A stretch of DNA of 53,569 nt from Facklamia hominis CCUG 36813 (lineage in GTDB: Bacteria; Bacillota; Bacilli; Lactobacillales; Aerococcaceae), in assembly GCF_000301035.1 (NCBI RefSeq), contig NZ_JH932292.1:1524848-1578416 (forward strand), in the 5' to 3' direction. The first letter of the stretch is position 1; the number at the start of each line of letters is the position of its first letter. The notes beneath the pieces are model-generated. The model was not told the DNA's origin, ran no database searches, and was given only the letters and a program-made list of their open reading frames with translations. Shown piece after piece: positions 24,463 to 33,534 of this stretch. Made by a program: the position numbers and the translations under genes.

Positions 24463-25731
24463 ATGCTAGAAAAAACTAAAATTTCTGATCCTGAGTTATA
24501 CTCAATTGTAGAAGCCGAACTACATAGACAAGAAAAGAACATTGAAATGATCGCATCAGAAAGTACTGTTCCAATTGAAATTATGGAGCTGTCAGGTTCA
24601 ATATTCACAAATAAAACTCTAGAAGGCTATCCTGGTAAGCGGTATCAACAAGGTAGCGAAAATGCAGACAAGCTTGAAATAGAAGCGATTAATCGTGCAA
24701 AGCAACTTTTTGGCTGTGAGCACATTAATATTCAGCCATACTCAGGCTCGACTGCTAATTATTGTGTGTATTCAACGGTTTTAGAAAAAGACGATACTAT
24801 CCTATCCATGAAACTAGATCAGGGTGGGCATCTCTCGCACGGTTCTAAAGCTAACTTTATTCATAATTTTTACAATTTTGTACATTACCCAATCAGTATG
24901 GATACAGAACAAATTGATTATGATATTTTGGAAGAAATGGCACATGAATATAAACCCAAATTAATCATTGCCGGTGGGTCAGCTTATCCAAGGTTAATTG
25001 ATTATAAGCGTATTTCTGATATTGCTAAAGCAAACAATGCTTATCTTATGGTTGACGCTGCTCATATAATTGGTCTGATAGCAGCAAAAGTTATTCCTTC
25101 TCCGGTCCCCTATGCAGATTTTGTAACAGCATCAACTACAAAAACGATTGCCGGTCCGAGGGCTGGATTAGTAATGTGTAAAAAGGAATTCGCCAAGAAA
25201 TTGGATAAAGGTGTATTTCCTGGATGTCTCGGATCTATGCATTTGACAACAATGGCTGCTAAGTGTTGGTTATTCAGACATTGTGCGTCAGAGGAATTCA
25301 AGAAAACCATGGAGCAGGTATTGCTTAATGCAAAATGTTTAGGTAATGAACTTGAGAACTTTGGCTTTAGATTAGTTTCTGGAGGAACCGATACTCACTT
25401 ACTATTAGTAGACTTAAGAGAAAAAAATATCACAGGTCATGATCTAGATGAAACGCTAAATAAAATTGGCTTAACGGTGAATAAAAATCAAATTCCTGGT
25501 GATCCTCTTGGACCAAACGAAACTAGTGGTATAAGAATTGGTACTACCGCAACAACTCAAAGAGGAATGAAAGAGGAGCAAATGAAAGAAATTGCTGAGA
25601 TAATTAATTTAGCAGCTGAGAATATAAATAACTCAGATATTCTAAATAATTTAAAGGAAAGGGTTAATAAGCTATCTTCAGAATTTCCATTATATTCTGA
25701 GGAAGATTTTAAATATTTAAATGTAAAATAG
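24463..25731 (+). CDS. Serine hydroxymethyltransferase-like PLP enzyme with altered active site
   Basis: This 422-residue protein has the SHMT architecture: IEMIASES, EGYPGKRYQQG (residues 54-64), GGHLSHGSKANF, VDAAHIIGLIAA, PLP Lys227 in ASTTKTIAGPR, and SGIRIGTTATTQRG. Classical SHMT has RYYGG and THKTLRGPR; here the second tyrosine is Gln62, the His before the lysine is Thr226 and the Arg after TL/TI is Ala230. These changes hit residues used in tetrahydrofolate-dependent catalysis, so a folate-independent aldolase or an alpha-substituted serine/cysteine activity is plausible. It is followed closely by an alpha/beta hydrolase and an AGCS symporter. TAGGAGGT precedes the ATG. Confidence 0.85.
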   Translation: MLEKTKISDPELYSIVEAELHRQEKNIEMIASESTVPIEIMELSGSIFTNKTLEGYPGKRYQQGSENADKLEIEAINRAKQLFGCEHINIQPYSGSTANYCVYSTVLEKDDTILSMKLDQGGHLSHGSKANFIHNFYNFVHYPISMDTEQIDYDILEEMAHEYKPKLIIAGGSAYPRLIDYKRISDIAKANNAYLMVDAAHIIGLIAAKVIPSPVPYADFVTASTTKTIAGPRAGLVMCKKEFAKKLDKGVFPGCLGSMHLTTMAAKCWLFRHCASEEFKKTMEQVLLNAKCLGNELENFGFRLVSGGTDTHLLLVDLREKNITGHDLDETLNKIGLTVNKNQIPGDPLGPNETSGIRIGTTATTQRGMKEEQMKEIAEIINLAAENINNSDILNNLKERVNKLSSEFPLYSEEDFKYLNVK

Positions 25732-25746
25732 ATAGGAGGGTTTACA

Positions 25747-26505
25747 TTGTTAAAATCATATATCGTTGATAGCCGTGGCAAGAAGCTCCTTACAGTAGTC
25801 CAAACGCCAAATCAAGAAGTAGATAATCATTCTTTGGTTTTCTTCTGTCATGGGTTTGTAGGGCACAAAATAACTCCTCATAGGATGCTACCAAAGTTTC
25901 AACAAAAACTCGTTGATCTAGGTTACACAGTGTGTAGAACGGACTGTGTGGGGTCAGGAGATAGCGAAGGGGACCATCATTATATGACTATTGAAGGGCA
26001 AGTTCAGGACTACCTTGCTGTTTTGCAGGTTCTCAAATCAGAAATATCATGGGAAAAGTTATTTCTCCATGGCTATAGTATGGGAGGAACAACCTCTACC
26101 TTACTAAGTAATAAGATAGATTGTGACGGTCTTATTTTATGGTCTCCGGTTTCAAATCCTTTATGGAATTTTTACCATATCTTAGGTGTTGAAAGATTTA
26201 AACAGGGGTTGGAAGGTCATGATACTTCAATTGATGGTGATGAGGTAGGTAAAGAATTTTTTGAAAATATAATTAATATTCGACCGCTGGATATAATTAA
26301 AGAAATTGATATACCTGTTCGAATAGTTCATGGATCGGAAGATGCTGATGTACTACCGATAAATGGATGGTTTTATAATCATTATGCGAAAAATTCTAAG
26401 TTATATTATGTGGAAGGGGCTGGACATACTTACGATAATGTTGAATACCAAAAAGAGCTTTTTGAAACTTCGATTGAATACTTAGAAGATATGAGAAAGG
26501 AATAA
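25747..26505 (+). CDS. Alpha/beta hydrolase (serine esterase/amidase type)
   Basis: This 252-residue hydrolase has an oxyanion HGF motif (FFCHGFVGHK), the nucleophile elbow GYSMGG with Ser111, the acid in HGSEDADVLP and the histidine in VEGAGHTYD. The start is TTG 25747 after AGGAGGG. It is in an operon between an SHMT-like enzyme and an amino-acid symporter, so it may hydrolyse an ester or amide of an amino acid to feed the PLP enzyme. The substrate cannot be told from sequence. Confidence 0.88.
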   Translation: MLKSYIVDSRGKKLLTVVQTPNQEVDNHSLVFFCHGFVGHKITPHRMLPKFQQKLVDLGYTVCRTDCVGSGDSEGDHHYMTIEGQVQDYLAVLQVLKSEISWEKLFLHGYSMGGTTSTLLSNKIDCDGLILWSPVSNPLWNFYHILGVERFKQGLEGHDTSIDGDEVGKEFFENIINIRPLDIIKEIDIPVRIVHGSEDADVLPINGWFYNHYAKNSKLYYVEGAGHTYDNVEYQKELFETSIEYLEDMRKE

Positions 26506-26511
26506 ATAATT

Positions 26512-27951
26512 ATGGCTGATATTCTAAATAAAATTGCTGGAACTTTATGGGATATGCCACTTATATTCTTAATTTTAGGGGTGAGTATCTACTATTCGAT
26601 TGTTATGAGGTTCCCGCAGTTTACACAATTAAAAGAAATGTTTAGGCTATTGAAGGAACGTGGAGAGTCTGAACAAGGGTTATCTCCCTTCCAAACTTTT
26701 ATTTTTACCGCAGCACGGACAGTTGGTGTAGGTAATATAGCCGGAATGGCAACTGGGATATACTTTGGAGGACCGGGTGCAATATTTTGGCTTTGGATTT
26801 TAGCAATTTTTGGATCGAGTATTGCAATTTTAGAAGGTACTTTAGGACAAACGTATAAAAAAGTAATTAACAATGAATATAAGAGTGGGCCAGCTAATTA
26901 TATGGCAGAAGGTTTTAAAAATAAAAACTTAGGGAAGTTTTTCGCAATTACATATTCTTTAATTACAACAATTTCGCTAACTTTCTTAATGTCTGGAGTT
27001 CAATCTTTTTACATTGTTCAAGGATTAAATGAGGCATTTAACATACCTACATTAGTCTTAGCTATAATTTTCACTATAATACTAGGCATTGTAATATTTG
27101 GTGGTTTAAAACGTATGGGGAGGACGAGTCAAAAATTATCGCCTATTGCCGGTTTGCTATTCGTATTAATGTCAATCATCATCATAGCATTTAATATTAC
27201 TAAGCTTCCTGCTGTATTGGCATTAATATTCAAATCTGCCTTTGGAAGAGATGCTATTTTTGGGGCTATGCTTGGTAGTGCGCTACAATGGGGGATTCGT
27301 CGTGGTGTCCACGCTAATGAAATTGGTATTGGGACCTCTGCAATTACTTCAGCAACCTCTCAAGTAACCCATCCAGCTCAACAAGGCCTTTTGGGAGGGT
27401 TAAGTGTTTATATTGGAACTTTATTTGTCTGTACAACAACAACTTTAATGATATTAATAACCGATAGTTATAATGTTGTTAATGCTAGTGGAGATATAGT
27501 TTATGAAGGACTTAAAGGAGTAGCATATGGAAATCCATTTGTCGCTAATGCTATTCAATCAACAATCCCAATCCCCAATTTTGGGAATATTTTCGTAGCC
27601 CTAGCGGTCTTAATTTTCGCTTTTGTTGCATTAACTGCTTTTTATCTATATGCTGAAAGTAGCCTTTCTTATATAGTAGGTGACAATAAAATTGCATTTT
27701 TGATCCTTAAGATTATGTTTTTAGTATCTGTATTTGGTGGTACACTGGTAGTATCAGATACTATTTGGGCTTTGGCTGATATTGGTAATGGTTTAATGGC
27801 TTGGACCAATGTTATAGCGTTGATATTCGTTGGTAGTCAGGGTGTTAAAACTGTAAATGATTATTGTTCTAAGAAATCAGAAGGAGTTTTATCTCCGACA
27901 TTTGATCCTGAGAGCCTTAATATTAAAACAGATAAAAATATTTGGAACTAA
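26512..27951 (+). CDS. AGCS-family sodium:alanine/glycine symporter
   Basis: This 479-residue transporter has about 10-11 helices and the AGCS motifs TAARTVGVGNIAGMATGI and FGGPGAIFWLW, plus GIRRGVHANEIGIGT. It imports small neutral amino acids with sodium. It starts 6 bp after the hydrolase gene and ends before a terminator, completing a three-gene operon for uptake and breakdown of an amino-acid-like compound. Confidence 0.92.
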   Translation: MADILNKIAGTLWDMPLIFLILGVSIYYSIVMRFPQFTQLKEMFRLLKERGESEQGLSPFQTFIFTAARTVGVGNIAGMATGIYFGGPGAIFWLWILAIFGSSIAILEGTLGQTYKKVINNEYKSGPANYMAEGFKNKNLGKFFAITYSLITTISLTFLMSGVQSFYIVQGLNEAFNIPTLVLAIIFTIILGIVIFGGLKRMGRTSQKLSPIAGLLFVLMSIIIIAFNITKLPAVLALIFKSAFGRDAIFGAMLGSALQWGIRRGVHANEIGIGTSAITSATSQVTHPAQQGLLGGLSVYIGTLFVCTTTTLMILITDSYNVVNASGDIVYEGLKGVAYGNPFVANAIQSTIPIPNFGNIFVALAVLIFAFVALTAFYLYAESSLSYIVGDNKIAFLILKIMFLVSVFGGTLVVSDTIWALADIGNGLMAWTNVIALIFVGSQGVKTVNDYCSKKSEGVLSPTFDPESLNIKTDKNIWN

Positions 27952-27963
27952 TTAAGAAAACAT

Positions 27964-27995
27964 AGTCTTCCCGTTATTTTTCGGGAAGACTTTTT
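27964..27995 (+). terminator. Terminator between the AGCS operon and the two-component genes
   Basis: AGTCTTCCCG and CGGGAAGACT form a 10-bp stem with an 8-nt loop and then TTTT. The ribosome binding site of the next gene (TAGGAG) overlaps the T run, so read-through probably sets expression of the regulator genes. Confidence 0.8.
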
Positions 27996-28005
27996 AGGAG
28001 TTATT

Positions 28006-29406
28006 ATGGACAACATACAAGAGTTTTATTGGGGAGAAGTTAGATGGATTGAGGAATTAAATTATAATATTAATATAGGAATTTCAAAAATTTTCCCACA
28101 TACTTATCAAAAACCACATGTGCATTATGAAAATGAACAATTTCTTTTTGTTCTAAAAGGTAGGGGAGTTTATGAACGTAACGGGGAATCTTTTCGATTA
28201 AAAGCAGGCGATTATTTACATTTTCCGTTTAATTCTCAACATGCTACTTTAAATGAGAGTGATGAAGAGCTGGTTGACTTAGTCATATCTGTTCCTAGGA
28301 TTATCGAAAAGAAGGAAATGGAACCGTCTTTCTTAAAGAAATCAGATGATTTTAGTCTTTTAAAATATGCGACTGATCAAATTTTAATAAATTTTGACAA
28401 AGAGTTGTCATTAAACTTTTATGTTGTGGACAATAATAATTCGATCGTTTATAGCAACTATAGTGACTATTATGATCTTGATTATTCAGAAATATGTTTA
28501 GATGAAGATGATTTAGTTAATCAGAAAACAATAAAAAAACCAAGTTATATAGTATTTCCTATATCAGTGGTTGATAAAAACTGTGGTTATATTATCTTCA
28601 ACCATTTGGATATTGATTATGATAATATACCAGAATCAACTAAAAAAAGTATTCAAAATTATTTTATTAGCCTATCGGAAAGCATCTCTTCTTTAATTTC
28701 GAGGTATTCGATTAATAAAGAACTTATGAAAAAAATGGATGAATTACAAGAAAATAAAATAGAAATCAAACAAATTGAACATCAATTAGATCTGGAAAAA
28801 GAAAAAAGTTCCAGTATGAAAGTAAACTATCACTTTATGTTTAATACCTTGAATTATATTGCGAATTTAGCACTTAGTCAGAAAAACTTGATGCTTTATG
28901 ATATTATCATTTTATTTTCTGATATGGTAAGGTACACGTCAGATAATTCAAACGACTTAATTCCTATTTATCAAGAGCTTGAATATCTAAAAACATATAT
29001 ACAATTGCAAAAATACCGGTATGAAAACAATTTAGAAGTACAGTATCAGATTGATAACAAGCTTCTTAACGAGAGGATTCCTATAAATTGTATTCAACCA
29101 ATTATAGAGAATGCCTTTTCCCATGGGTTCATCAATTATAATGGTAAGAAAAAAATATTGATAGCGATCAAGGAATATAAAAAAGACAATATTAATTTAC
29201 AAGTAGTAAATAATGGAAAATCAATAGATATGAGCTCCCTAAAATTGATCAATGAAGGCCTTACTAACTTAGATGATAAAGGACTCTCTTTAGTGTACCA
29301 AAAGTTTAAAATTAACTTTTCTAATCACTTTACCATGAATGTTTTTTCTGACAATGACATAACAGGTGTAAGTATTGTATTTCCAAAAGGAGTAAAAGAT
29401 GATTAA
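28006..29406 (+). CDS. Cupin-containing sensor histidine kinase (LytS/YesM type)
   Basis: This 466-residue protein begins with a cupin domain (about residues 20-100): His38-x-His40 and Glu44 form motif 1 and His79 motif 2, as in metal- or small-ligand-binding cupins. A GAF-like middle region follows (120-235), then a coiled linker and a His_kinase domain with the phospho-acceptor His276 in NYHFMFNTLN and PIIENAFSHG. The catalytic-domain end is less conserved. There is no membrane helix, so it senses a cytosolic signal. It overlaps the response regulator gene by 8 bp. Confidence 0.85.
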   Translation: MDNIQEFYWGEVRWIEELNYNINIGISKIFPHTYQKPHVHYENEQFLFVLKGRGVYERNGESFRLKAGDYLHFPFNSQHATLNESDEELVDLVISVPRIIEKKEMEPSFLKKSDDFSLLKYATDQILINFDKELSLNFYVVDNNNSIVYSNYSDYYDLDYSEICLDEDDLVNQKTIKKPSYIVFPISVVDKNCGYIIFNHLDIDYDNIPESTKKSIQNYFISLSESISSLISRYSINKELMKKMDELQENKIEIKQIEHQLDLEKEKSSSMKVNYHFMFNTLNYIANLALSQKNLMLYDIIILFSDMVRYTSDNSNDLIPIYQELEYLKTYIQLQKYRYENNLEVQYQIDNKLLNERIPINCIQPIIENAFSHGFINYNGKKKILIAIKEYKKDNINLQVVNNGKSIDMSSLKLINEGLTNLDDKGLSLVYQKFKINFSNHFTMNVFSDNDITGVSIVFPKGVKDD

Positions 29407-30088
29407 TGCCATAGTAATTGATGACGAAAGATCTGTCTTTGAAATAATTGATAAGATTATTAAAATTGAAAACTTACCCATTAAAATTACGAATTATATC
29501 TCAGATGGGAAATCAGCGATAGAGTATTTAAAAAACAACAAAGTAGAATTGATCTTTATAGATATTAGAATGCCTTTTGCTTCAGGACTTGATGTTATGA
29601 GAAACTATCCTGATAATACTTACGTTGTAGTAACAGCATATGACAAATTCTCTTATGCTCAGGAAGCTTTAAGACTTGGTGCAAAAGATATTCTATTAAA
29701 GCCTATTGATAGAAGAAAGTTAACGGAAATGATACAGAGATTGTTTGGTTCTGAGGATTCTGGTAATTCCATTGTTAACGAGATCATATACCTTATGAAG
29801 CATAAATATAATGAAAGAGATTTTTCGGTTTCAAAATTAGCAGAACACTTTTACATGCAGCCTAGTAATTTGTCAAGACTGTTTAAAAAGCATACTGGAA
29901 TGACTATTATGAATTATTTATCAATGATTAGAATTAATGAAGGAAAAAAGTTATTAATCGATACCAATGATAGCGTTAAGGAAATTAGTTACAAGGTTGG
30001 GTATAATTCTCCAGAAGTTTTTTTTAAACATTTTAATAAGCAGACAAATCATACACCTACAAAGTATAGAAGAGAACATAAAAGTTAA
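29399..30088 (+). CDS. AraC-type response regulator (YesN-like)
   Basis: This 229-residue protein has a receiver domain (residues 1-120) with acidic pocket Asp8/Asp9, phospho-acceptor Asp55 in LIFIDIRMP and Lys101-type LLKPID. A two-helix-turn-helix AraC domain follows (about 130-229: SVSKLAEHFYMQPSNLSRLF, VKEISYKVGYNSPEVFFKHF). It pairs with the kinase upstream. The nearest target is the SHMT-like/hydrolase/AGCS operon or the sulfur clusters; this is inferred from position. Confidence 0.9.
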   Translation: MINAIVIDDERSVFEIIDKIIKIENLPIKITNYISDGKSAIEYLKNNKVELIFIDIRMPFASGLDVMRNYPDNTYVVVTAYDKFSYAQEALRLGAKDILLKPIDRRKLTEMIQRLFGSEDSGNSIVNEIIYLMKHKYNERDFSVSKLAEHFYMQPSNLSRLFKKHTGMTIMNYLSMIRINEGKKLLIDTNDSVKEISYKVGYNSPEVFFKHFNKQTNHTPTKYRREHKS

Positions 30089-30381
30089 GTAGCACAAACA
30101 TCCTTCCATGTGTACTCATAATTAAGGGCATAAAGGAGTGTGTGTAATGAAATGCTTGATCAAAAGAAAGAGTTTGGGTCAACATCAGACAGGGTAGTTT
30201 TACTGAAGACTTAAAAAGAGAATTAACTGAGATTGTGTATGGGATGGACAAAAGAGGATAGGGAAATTGCAATGGGCTCATTTACTAGAGTTAATGACAA
30301 ATAAATTTACTACTCTTCCTTCTGATTTATTTACTATTACTTAGTTAAAACATTAAAAGAGATTGGTCATCTTATATATCA
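30089..30381. other. Degenerate non-coding stretch
   Basis: No intact gene. Short plus-strand pieces such as FTEDLKRELTEIVYGMDKRG can be read across frames between 30150 and 30260 with stops and frameshifts, so this may be an old gene relic. I do not recognise its family. Confidence 0.35.
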
Positions 30382-30410
30382 CCCCAAGCACCCATCGTGC
30401 TTGGGGTTTT
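30382..30410 (+). terminator. Strong intrinsic terminator
   Basis: CCCCAAGCAC and GTGCTTGGGG form a perfect 10-bp stem with a 5-nt loop and TTTT. It is downstream of the two-component genes and the degenerate stretch. Confidence 0.8.
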
Positions 30411-30419
30411 ACTTATTCC

Positions 30420-30640
30420 GTAATTTCGGGGGCAAACGTGATCCCAATTGTGATCTTGATGACCTACGCTATGATTGACTTTGCGGCAGTCACTGAGTGC
30501 GTTACCCTATGCGGCAGTAATTTTGCCAGAAGGACTTTGTGACGGCCAAGAATGTCTATCGATACACCAGCCTCTTTGTCCTAGGAGAGATCCTTATTAT
30601 CGTCTAAGTGGGCATACCCTAGCGAAATTTTTGTTCTAAA
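30420..30640 (+). pseudogene. Transporter C-terminus relic, copy 1
   Basis: Pieces read ISGANVIPIVILMTYAMID and, after frameshifts, a sequence matching the relic at 45276 (VYRYTSLFVLGEILIIV). Here the frame is broken by indels and a TAA in the last helix. The protein was a membrane transporter-like product ending in a hydrophobic helix; I cannot name the family. The terminator after it is also shared with copy 2. Confidence 0.7.
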
Positions 30641-30653
30641 AGAATAGTCAATC

Positions 30654-30694
30654 AAACCCGCCTTATTCGCAGCCAGCGACTAGAGCGGGTTTTT
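30654..30694 (+). terminator. Terminator of transporter relic, copy 1
   Basis: AAACCCGC pairs with GCGGGTTT across a 23-nt internal region that also partly pairs, followed by TTTTT overlap. It is homologous to the terminator at 45424. Confidence 0.7.
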
Positions 30695-30762
30695 GTTAGG
30701 TTTTAGTTAATTTTGAATATTAAGGTTATAAGCAATTTGATTTAAATTGACAGCGATTCAGA

Positions 30763-31764
30763 TTAATTAATAATCCTAAATTCTTTCGTTCTCGGATTGC
30801 CTACTTGAACAGGGTATTTGGATGGATTTTTCTGATGATACTTATTCCATTGGAAAGATCCCCCTTGGAACATTTTAACCTTTTTAAAACCTAGTGTTTT
30901 AGCAATAAAGTAAACAAGAGCAGCTCGATATCCTCCACCACAGTAAAATACGATATCTTTCTCTGGAGTAATTCCCCATTGATTCCAGGAGTCCATTGCT
31001 TCTTTTGATTCGCATACAAACTCATTATTAACAAAATAAGCACAATCATTATTGAAACTTGATTTTGCATATACAGCTCCAGCAATTTCCTTATTGTTGC
31101 TCGTTGTCATATAGGAATAACCGCTAATTTGATTTATGTATTCTTGCCAATTTCTAACTGAGGCAATAATTAGTTCAGGGTTATCGTCTTTAGCTTTTAA
31201 TAAGTCATCGGGTGTTTTTAAAAGTATATTTGGACGTTTAGGAACATCGAATGTAATTTTACCAGTAAGAGTAGGTTGGTTAGTTCCACTTTCAAAGGAA
31301 TATCCAGCATCTTCCCAACCTTTTAATCCACCATCTAAGAATTTTATATTATCGATACCAATCCAATAAACTATAAAGGCGATATAAGCTGCAATACATT
31401 GATCATCGGAATAAACAATGACCGTTGTATCATTTGAAATACCCTTATTTTCGAGGGCCTTCTTAATTTCTTCAGCTGATTTAATATTAAAAGTTGATTT
31501 GTCTTCTACTTCATTGATATAGATGGGTAAAGCTGTGGGAACATGTTTTTGCTCATATATTCGGTGAAAAGGATGAGATGGATCTGTTTGTGATAATTTC
31601 TCTCTAGCCGCTTCGTTTTGAATAGAATTGTTGTAAGAGAAGTCTAGCACAACTATATCTGAATTAGGATCTTTTAGGTGATTATTAAGCCATTGTGCAG
31701 TAATAAAAAAGTCTTCTTTGGTTACATTTTGATCTTTTGCAAGTGATTTACCGTATTTTAACAT
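30763..31764 (-). CDS. Two-domain rhodanese (thiosulfate sulfurtransferase type) A
   Basis: This 333-residue protein has an inactive N-terminal rhodanese domain (FFITAQWLNNHL, loop VYSDDQCI) and an active C-terminal domain with Cys275 in FYCGGGYRAA. It should transfer sulfane sulfur from a donor such as thiosulfate or an organic persulfide. No signal peptide. It is the last gene of the cystine-type ABC operon and is a tandem paralogue of the next gene upstream, 10 bp away. GGAGGTAACAT precedes the ATG. Confidence 0.9.
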   Translation of the reverse strand: MLKYGKSLAKDQNVTKEDFFITAQWLNNHLKDPNSDIVVLDFSYNNSIQNEAAREKLSQTDPSHPFHRIYEQKHVPTALPIYINEVEDKSTFNIKSAEEIKKALENKGISNDTTVIVYSDDQCIAAYIAFIVYWIGIDNIKFLDGGLKGWEDAGYSFESGTNQPTLTGKITFDVPKRPNILLKTPDDLLKAKDDNPELIIASVRNWQEYINQISGYSYMTTSNNKEIAGAVYAKSSFNNDCAYFVNNEFVCESKEAMDSWNQWGITPEKDIVFYCGGGYRAALVYFIAKTLGFKKVKMFQGGSFQWNKYHQKNPSKYPVQVGNPRTKEFRIIN

Positions 31765-31774
31765 ATGTTACCTC

Positions 31775-32773
31775 CTAAATATAATCAATGAGAACAGAAC
31801 TTTGAGTTAGAGGATCTCCCTTTTGTATGGGGTATTCCTTTGGATTGTTTAAATGATACTTATTCCATTGGCCAGATCCACCTTGATAAACACAAGTGTG
31901 TTTCCAACCCAATTGTAAGGTAATAAAATAGACAGCTGCAGCTCGGTAGCCGCCACCGCAATGAAAACTAACATGTTTGGAAGGTGTCACTCCCCATGAT
32001 GCCCATTCTTCGAGGATAGCGGGATCTACTAGAATTTCCTCTTTATCATTTGTTAAAAATGCAATATCAGTACTTTTATCACTAGCACGAGTAAAAACCG
32101 AATGGGCAGGTTCGCCTTTATAGGTTACAAATGAATAACCAGTTTCTTTGCCTATGAATTCATCCCAAGATCGAATTGAGGCACAAAGATAATTGGAATC
32201 TAGCATCTGTTCAACGTAGACATCCTCAGGTCTCAGTAATAAAATTTCAGGCCTTGCAGGAACGTTGGTTCCAAAATTATTGACTGGTTCTGTAATTGAT
32301 TCAACTCTTGTTAGAGGGTAATTATGATCATTCCAACATTGAATACCCCCATCAATAATGCGAACTTGCTTTACACCAACCCAATAAGCGATAAATGCAG
32401 CATAGGCTGCAACAATAACTAGATCAGAATAAACAATCAAGTGTGTATCACAGTTAATCCCCTTTGATAAGAGAAATTCTTTAATCTTCTCAGCATCTTT
32501 AATATTGCCTGTATCACGTTCCTCAAAGTCAAAAACACAGGCCTTTACTGAATTAGGAATATGTGCATCTTTGTAAAGGCGGTTAAACCGATTGTCTACT
32601 CTTGAGATATATTTTTGGCCGTTTATATTTTGAACAGATTCATTGAAAGGAAAGTCCAACACAACGACAGTTGGATCGGTATCCATTAATTCTTTGGCGA
32701 GTCTTGGGGTGATATATATATCATTAGGATTTGGGTTATTATCAACAGCTATTTTCCAAGGCTTGGTTCGCAT
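31775..32773 (-). CDS. Two-domain rhodanese (thiosulfate sulfurtransferase type) B
   Basis: This 332-residue paralogue of the 30763 product has Cys272 in FHCGGGYRAA in the C-terminal domain and an inactive N-terminal domain (VYSDLVIVAAYAAFIAYWVG). It lies 9 bp after the ABC ATPase gene, in one operon. The two copies have diverged substantially, so the duplication is old and the enzymes may use different donors or acceptors. TAGGAGATACAT precedes the ATG. Confidence 0.9.
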   Translation of the reverse strand: MRTKPWKIAVDNNPNPNDIYITPRLAKELMDTDPTVVVLDFPFNESVQNINGQKYISRVDNRFNRLYKDAHIPNSVKACVFDFEERDTGNIKDAEKIKEFLLSKGINCDTHLIVYSDLVIVAAYAAFIAYWVGVKQVRIIDGGIQCWNDHNYPLTRVESITEPVNNFGTNVPARPEILLLRPEDVYVEQMLDSNYLCASIRSWDEFIGKETGYSFVTYKGEPAHSVFTRASDKSTDIAFLTNDKEEILVDPAILEEWASWGVTPSKHVSFHCGGGYRAAAVYFITLQLGWKHTCVYQGGSGQWNKYHLNNPKEYPIQKGDPLTQSSVLIDYI

Positions 32774-32782
32774 ATGTATCTC

Positions 32783-33529
32783 CTATTCGTTAAAATTTTC
32801 CATTTTAGCTAAGAAGTCTCTAATTCTTTGGTGTTTGGAGTGGTTAAATATGACATCTGGATGATCGAAGTCTAGAATTTTACCCTCATTAATAAACATG
32901 ACTCGATCAGAAATTGATTTAATAAAGTTCATTTCATGTGAGACAAGAAATACAGTGAATTCATGGGACTCACTTATAGCTTTTATAATTTTTAAAACTT
33001 CATTAACTAATTCAGGGTCTAAAGCCGAAGTTGGTTCATCAAATAGAATTATTTCAGGGGTAAGTGCTAGGGCTCGTGCAATGGCAACGCGCTGTTTTTG
33101 TCCGCCTGATAAATGTACAGGGTAATGATTTAAATAATTAGCCATACCCACTTGTGTTAGGTAATGCAATGCTTTTTGATTAGCCTCTTCTTTTGAAAGT
33201 TTTTGGACAGTTAAAAGTCCTTCTGTAACGTTTTGTAAGGTATTTTTTTTATTAAATAAATTAAAGTTCTGAAAAACCATAGACATTTTTTTTCGGAGTC
33301 GAAGTGTTTCTTTTGAATTTAGATTAGCTAAATCAAATGTTTCTCCATCGATGGTTAGCAATCCGCTTTGAGGTTTCTCTAACAAGTTTAAGCAACGTAA
33401 AAGGGTGGATTTACCAGATCCGGAAGATCCAATAATACCAATAATTTCTCCACTTTTTACCTCGAAGGAGATGTTATCGAGGATGGTATTATTTCCAAAA
33501 CGTTTTGTTAAATTTTCAACTTTTATCAT
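32783..33529 (-). CDS. Polar amino acid ABC ATPase (GlnQ/TcyC-like)
   Basis: This 248-residue ATPase starts MIKVENLTKRFG and has Walker A GSSGSGKST, Q-loop MVFQNFNLFNKK, signature LSGGQKQR, Walker B IILFDEPTSALD and VSHEMNF. It powers the importer made of the genes at 33535 and 34332. ATG 33529, 8 bases after AGAGG, is chosen over the GTG at 33538 that overlaps the permease stop. With rhodaneses behind it, cystine or another sulfur amino acid is the likely cargo. Confidence 0.9.
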   Translation of the reverse strand: MIKVENLTKRFGNNTILDNISFEVKSGEIIGIIGSSGSGKSTLLRCLNLLEKPQSGLLTIDGETFDLANLNSKETLRLRKKMSMVFQNFNLFNKKNTLQNVTEGLLTVQKLSKEEANQKALHYLTQVGMANYLNHYPVHLSGGQKQRVAIARALALTPEIILFDEPTSALDPELVNEVLKIIKAISESHEFTVFLVSHEMNFIKSISDRVMFINEGKILDFDHPDVIFNHSKHQRIRDFLAKMENFNE

Positions 33530-33534
33530 TTTTA

